Positions 50,669 to 54,748 of a DNA stretch of 54,748 nucleotides are shown piece by piece. Position numbers and translations under genes: made by a program. This DNA is from Endotrypanum monterogeii (taxonomy: Eukaryota; Euglenozoa; Kinetoplastea; Trypanosomatida; Trypanosomatidae). The DNA lies in contig CM007331.1 in NCBI GenBank assembly GCA_000333855.2, forward strand, positions 168,556 to 223,303. The letters run 5' to 3'. The notes under the pieces were generated by a model. That model was not told the origin of the DNA. It was given only the letters and a program-made list of their open reading frames with translations, and did no database searches. Positions within the stretch are counted from its first letter, which is position 1. Every line of letters starts with the position of its first letter.

Positions 50669-52456
50669 ATGACGGATCTGATTGGATTGCAACCTAGCAA
50701 GGGGGTGTCCTCCCCAAGTGGCTTCGTGCAGTGCCATGCGCACAATGTGCGTCGCAAGGCTGAGTGCTGCGAGATGAGGCCTGTTTTCAATGCTGATATG
50801 GAGGTTATCGACTACATATGCGTCTGTAAGCAGGCTTTTATGTGTAAGTGCGCAAGTGATCGGCAAGGCAGTACCTCCACCGGTGGCACAGTAACTGTGG
50901 GTGCTCACACAGATTCCCAGAGTGGGGTGAGCAGCGGCGCTGCACCGGTCGTCATTGACGCCAGCAGCACCAGCCTGTCAGCTCATGCATCTCCCCGTCA
51001 TTATGGACGGCTGACTGCTTCCGGAACCGCAGATGGCGATGCCGGGGTGGGTGCCCTCTTCGCTGTGTCCTTCTACCGCTCCTCAAGCGCTGCACCTGGC
51101 CTGAGCGAATCAGCAGCCGCTGGCGCTGTCTCAGCGAATGCTTTCCCCCAGGATGGGGAAAAAAAAGGGGGCGACAGAGACGGGGTGTCGAAGGCGGAGA
51201 CGACGACAATCAGCGACAGCGAATCCGATGAAGTGAACTCTCTAGAGAACCTGCCTTCGTTCACCACTGGCGCTGCACCTGTCATCGCAGTTACAGCTGC
51301 ATCTGCTGCGTCCCCCCTCTCCGCTCCTCGTGGGCGGCCGCGCTACTACGACTCGATTCAGAACACCGGCACCAGCGGCAATGCGCCGCCCGTCAAGGTG
51401 TGCTGGAGCTGTGGTATGCCGGGGCACGAAAAACCTGCTTGCTCGAACTTGCTCTGCCGCACTTGCCACCAGAAACGCGGTCCGTATGGGTCCCCTCATC
51501 GATGCGCGCTCGTTGTCACCCCGTCGCCGTTCATCGTTTGCCCGACGCCGTCTGAGTGGCATGCAATCACCCAAAAATCTCGGATTCCGGCAGGGGAGCC
51601 GAGTGGCATGGAGGCCGTGCGCTGCGTGGCATGCAACGAGTACGGTCATTTCGATTGTTCCACAATAGCGCCGCCCTCGTCGTACGCCCTGGTTGCCTCG
51701 GCGTCTACCGGTCCCGCTGCGGTGCCGCACACAGTTTTATTCACTTGCTGTTTCTGTGGTGTCCGCGGACACACTATCTTCGACTGCCGACAGCGCGAGC
51801 AGGTCAACCCGGACAACTTTGAGCGACGCAACCAGCTCGTTGCGGACGCCATGCGTCGCAGAGGCTGCAACCCCGCGGCAGGTGCGCCACCCAGCAACAG
51901 TGGCAGCTACAGCGGCTATGAACATGTCCAGCAACACCAGCGTCCACCGCGGTCTTATGGCAGTCCCACTGGCGGAGCACAGCCATCAGCGTCCTCCTTC
52001 ACGCGCTACGGAAACGATTGCGCAGGCGGTGTTGGTGGCGTTGGCCAGCGCCGGGAGCGCGACTGGCGTGATGAGCGCGGCCAACGCAGCAGCGGCGGCA
52101 ATCAGAGCAGCAACTCTCGTCGTGAAGGTGGTAATTTCGATACTCAACGACGTCGCTACGAGTCGCCGTCCTTCTCCGGTGCCAGCGGCGGTTCTGCTTC
52201 CCCGTCGTCGCCTTATTTGCATGGGCGCGATCGTTACAAGGGAGATGTAAGTGGGCATCACGAAGAGCGACACCAGAGCAACTACGGTAGTCGACGCCAC
52301 ACTCACGGAGAACGCGGTGGCGGCGGTCGCGGCGGTTCACGTGGCCTTGATGAGCCTTCTCATCGTTTTCAACAGTTACAGCATCACCACGGCTCGCCAC
52401 GTCGCGGGGGTCGTCGTGGGAGAGGCGGCTACGACAGTGGCGACGACCTGTTTTAG
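50669..52456 (+). CDS. CCHC zinc-knuckle protein with RG-rich tail, probable RNA-binding
   Basis: The protein has 595 residues from the ATG at 50669. The N-terminus has a compact Cys/His cluster (FVQCHAHNV, ECCEMRP, ICVCKQAFMCKC) at about 15-60. A serine/alanine/glycine-rich spacer follows. The centre carries zinc knuckles: C245-X2-C-X4-H-X4-C258, a companion set of Cys/His just after it (CRTCHQKRG..HRC), a shortened knuckle CVACNEYGHFDC, and a third standard one CCFCGVRGHTIFDC. The last 160 residues are rich in R, G, S, Y and H with RGG/RG repeats, typical of RNA-binding tails that are arginine-methylated. Knuckle proteins of this type (compare Air1/2 and CNBP) act in RNA processing or single-strand nucleic acid binding. 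The specific role is unknown. Confidence 0.88.
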   Translation: MTDLIGLQPSKGVSSPSGFVQCHAHNVRRKAECCEMRPVFNADMEVIDYICVCKQAFMCKCASDRQGSTSTGGTVTVGAHTDSQSGVSSGAAPVVIDASSTSLSAHASPRHYGRLTASGTADGDAGVGALFAVSFYRSSSAAPGLSESAAAGAVSANAFPQDGEKKGGDRDGVSKAETTTISDSESDEVNSLENLPSFTTGAAPVIAVTAASAASPLSAPRGRPRYYDSIQNTGTSGNAPPVKVCWSCGMPGHEKPACSNLLCRTCHQKRGPYGSPHRCALVVTPSPFIVCPTPSEWHAITQKSRIPAGEPSGMEAVRCVACNEYGHFDCSTIAPPSSYALVASASTGPAAVPHTVLFTCCFCGVRGHTIFDCRQREQVNPDNFERRNQLVADAMRRRGCNPAAGAPPSNSGSYSGYEHVQQHQRPPRSYGSPTGGAQPSASSFTRYGNDCAGGVGGVGQRRERDWRDERGQRSSGGNQSSNSRREGGNFDTQRRRYESPSFSGASGGSASPSSPYLHGRDRYKGDVSGHHEERHQSNYGSRRHTHGERGGGGRGGSRGLDEPSHRFQQLQHHHGSPRRGGRRGRGGYDSGDDLF

Positions 52457-52874
52457 TGGGGTGACGAGAGTCAGAGAGAGGCACCAGAATGAGGTCACCG
52501 AAAGGGTTATCATCGGTGGAGGAGGAGAAAAAGAGGAACCCATGGGGGGGGGATGTGTGAGGTCATTGGGGGAGAGACAGGGATAAGGTGGGAGGTGGGA
52601 GGGGAGACAGAAACAAAGTAGAGGTTTTTTTTTGTTTGTGGCTGTTTAGGTAGAGCGTACATAGATCTATATAAATATATATATATATATATATTTATAT
52701 AGATATATGTATATGTACACATGCACACGTACAGCCCAGTGTTGCAAAGGACGGTTTTCTCTTTTGCTCGTGTTTGTGTGTGTGCTCCGTTCCGTTGTGC
52801 TTCCGCTCTCCTCTCCCGCCGCGTCTGTTCTCATCTCATTACCCGCCTTTTTTTTTCATTGGTTGGGAGTGCTT

Positions 52875-52899
52875 TTCTGTTCTGTTCTGTTCTGTTCTG
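52875..52899 (+). repeat. (TTCTG)n microsatellite
   Basis: About five tandem units of a pentamer lie on the plus strand in the spacer after the zinc-knuckle gene. Confidence 0.85.
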
Positions 52900-52976
52900 G
52901 AGCCGTTGCCCGTGAGCGCAGAAATCTCGGGGTTTGCTCCGTCGCTTCCGTTCGCCACCGATCGCGTATTCCTACC

Positions 52977-53012
<36 letters not shown>

Positions 53013-53351
53013 TGTGCTTTGGCATCGTTCTGCTGCTTTTTCCGGAGGCGGGTGTGTTTGAACACGTGTTAATCAAAAGAAGGGGGGGGTATGTTTTCAA
53101 GAGCGGCACCCTTTTCTTTTTCTTCTCTCCGTGCCAGTGCGTGCACAAACTTAAGTGAATGTTAGACACTGGAGCAGCGCGTTTACGTAATGCGTATATA
53201 CATATATATGTATATATATATATATATATGCACAAGAAAAAGAGCTGAGCTAAAGACGATAGAAATAAGTTGTGGATAGACACGTTCGTAGCTCAAATGT
53301 TCCCCCTGCTTTTCTTTCTTGGTGTGCCTCGATGCCCACGTACACACGTCT

Positions 53352-53389
<38 letters not shown>

Positions 53390-54705
53390 ATCTGTGTGAT
53401 ACATCAGAGCTTACTGAGGGGAGTTCAATCATCTCTTCCGGGTAGGGAGTAGGGGAGGATGGGAGAGTGTTGATATGTACCAGAGGCAAGAGGGGTGAGG
53501 GAACTGTCGGTTCGAGTGTCTCTGCGGCGTGTGCTGCTTGTCTAGACATCTCCTGCTCATCATCTGTTTACGCGTGCTTTCCGTAATCCCCTTTTCTCTC
53601 CCTCCTCCCCTCGACCACCTGCGGTCTCTTGGGCAGTGGACTTGTGCTTCTTGTATCAAGGGGTCTTACCCATTCGAGCCTTGCCAGTCATAGCGTAAGC
53701 TCGCAACTTTCCCCTATTCCGCCACCGCCTTTTTTTCCTTGCTTTGCCCCCCCCCTCCTCCCTCCCCCAAAGGGCCTGGGTAACAAGAGAGGAGGTCACA
53801 CACACACACACACACACTAAACGTTGACACATTTCATTTGAAACGGGGTACATAAACGAAAAACAACAATCAGCAGCAGCAGCAGCAGCACACGAGCGAC
53901 AAGTTCGACACTAAAAAAAAAAAACGCGAGCGTTTGGTCCATTTTCCCCATTCGCTCCGTTACATGCATCCGCACACTGAACTGTCTTACCGCGTTTAGC
54001 AGTTCGTTGATTCTGTTGTCTGGCAAGAGGGTATGTGATTTATGTGTTCTCTTGTGTAATCTATAGGCGCTTGTTCAACTTTTTTTTTTTCACCCTTATT
54101 GCCCCGGTTTCCTAGCCTTTTTCTTTCCCCTCTCTTCTCTTCTGAAGTGCTTCACTTCTTTGTGCCCCTCCCACCGTGTGTGCGCTTTTTTTTTTGTTTT
54201 CGTGTCTCGTCTCTCTTCTGTGCCCCCATTACCTCCATCATCATTACACACATTTTTTTTTTCACATCGGTAAGAGGGGCCGAATCCATAAGAGACGCAT
54301 CAAAGAAAATTCAAAGCGCAAGGCGACTGTGCGAAAACAACGACTGTAGTTGAGGAGTACTCACACGGGCCAACAGCAGACAAAAAAAATAAAAAACAAC
54401 AACAACAACGAGTGTGTACATAGACGCACGCACAGACAGACAGACCCCAGTGTCTGTGTTCAAAGTCAACCAATGGTTTCCTCTCGTTTGATCAGCTCCT
54501 TGTTGTTTTCCGATCTTTCCACTCCATTTTCTCTCCTCTTTCTGCCTTTTAATTGCAAATCGTTTTTCTTTTCACCAAGGAACGCTGACGACTGCTGCTG
54601 TCGCCTTGCTTTTTCTTGCCGTTCCCCATATATATATATATATATATATATATTTGTACTATCACTACTTCACGAGCTCCTTCGAACCCTGCCCATAAAA
54701 ACGAA

Positions 54706-54709
<4 letters not shown>

Positions 54710-54747
<38 letters not shown>
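54710..54747. repeat. (TA)n at the window end
   Basis: TA dinucleotides with one C interruption run to the last bases of the window. They may continue beyond it. Confidence 0.85.
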
Positions 54748-54748
54748 A

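Larger units (their letters stand above)
52457..54748. other. Right-end spacer, 2.3 kb
   Basis: This is the presumed 3' UTR of the zinc-knuckle gene and intergenic DNA. It holds TA repeats (52671-52697, 53199-53229, 53353-53384, 54627-54653), (GT)n at 52979-53010, (TTCTG)n at 52875-52899, (CA)n at 53796-53817 and (CAG)n at 53871-53890. No gene was supported. Confidence 0.45.

Overview
This window looks like part of a trypanosomatid (kinetoplastid) chromosome, most likely a Leishmania-related lineage. The reasons are: a recognisable trypanosomatid-type 5S rRNA gene; intron-less protein genes all on one strand, as in a polycistronic unit; pyrimidine tracts followed by AG upstream of most start codons, as expected for spliced-leader trans-splicing; and protein families typical of the group (POT1-like polyamine transporter, ENT-family purine transporter, mitochondrial methylcrotonyl-CoA carboxylase, tail-anchored cytochrome b5). 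The species is not resolved.

Left edge (1-511): a small RNA polymerase III cluster, with tRNA-Gly(CCC, cut by the window start) and tRNA-Ala(CGC) on the minus strand and 5S rRNA on the plus strand. A 1.5 kb stretch with two plus-strand G-runs follows. It could hold the start of the plus-strand transcription unit that fills the rest of the window.

Region 2-15.8 kb: an unusual 1059-residue protein built like a capping enzyme (degenerate guanylyltransferase, tandem zinc ribbons, cap-type methyltransferase), a TPR protein, a 132-residue single-membrane-span protein, a 5.3 kb stretch with no convincing gene, and an atypical protein kinase. Region 19-31 kb: POT1-like polyamine transporter, PUS10 pseudouridine synthase, a GT61-like type II membrane glycosyltransferase, and an ENT-family nucleoside/nucleobase transporter. 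Region 31-42 kb: a 466-base assembly gap inside (TA)n, a Tex/SRBD1-type RNA-binding protein, and cytochrome b5. Region 42-55 kb: a 5.2 kb gene-free stretch, methylcrotonyl-CoA carboxylase beta subunit, and a CCHC zinc-knuckle protein with an RG-rich tail.

The genes do not form one pathway, which is normal for trypanosomatid polycistronic units. Only about 40% of the window is coding. The spacers are long and full of (TA)n, (CA/TG)n and homopolymer tracts. Two near-identical copies of a roughly 0.39 kb dispersed repeat lie 19 kb apart, downstream of the polyamine transporter and of the Tex-like gene.

The main candidates for something undescribed are the capping-enzyme-like fusion protein at 2.1-5.2 kb with its duplicated zinc ribbon, the recent dispersed repeat, a run of hairpins in the presumed 3' UTR of the polyamine transporter, and a 28-base perfect palindrome that touches the start codon of cytochrome b5. 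Where the longest open frame began at a non-ATG codon or ran back into leader-like sequence, I moved the start to the first plausible ATG and say so in the entry.
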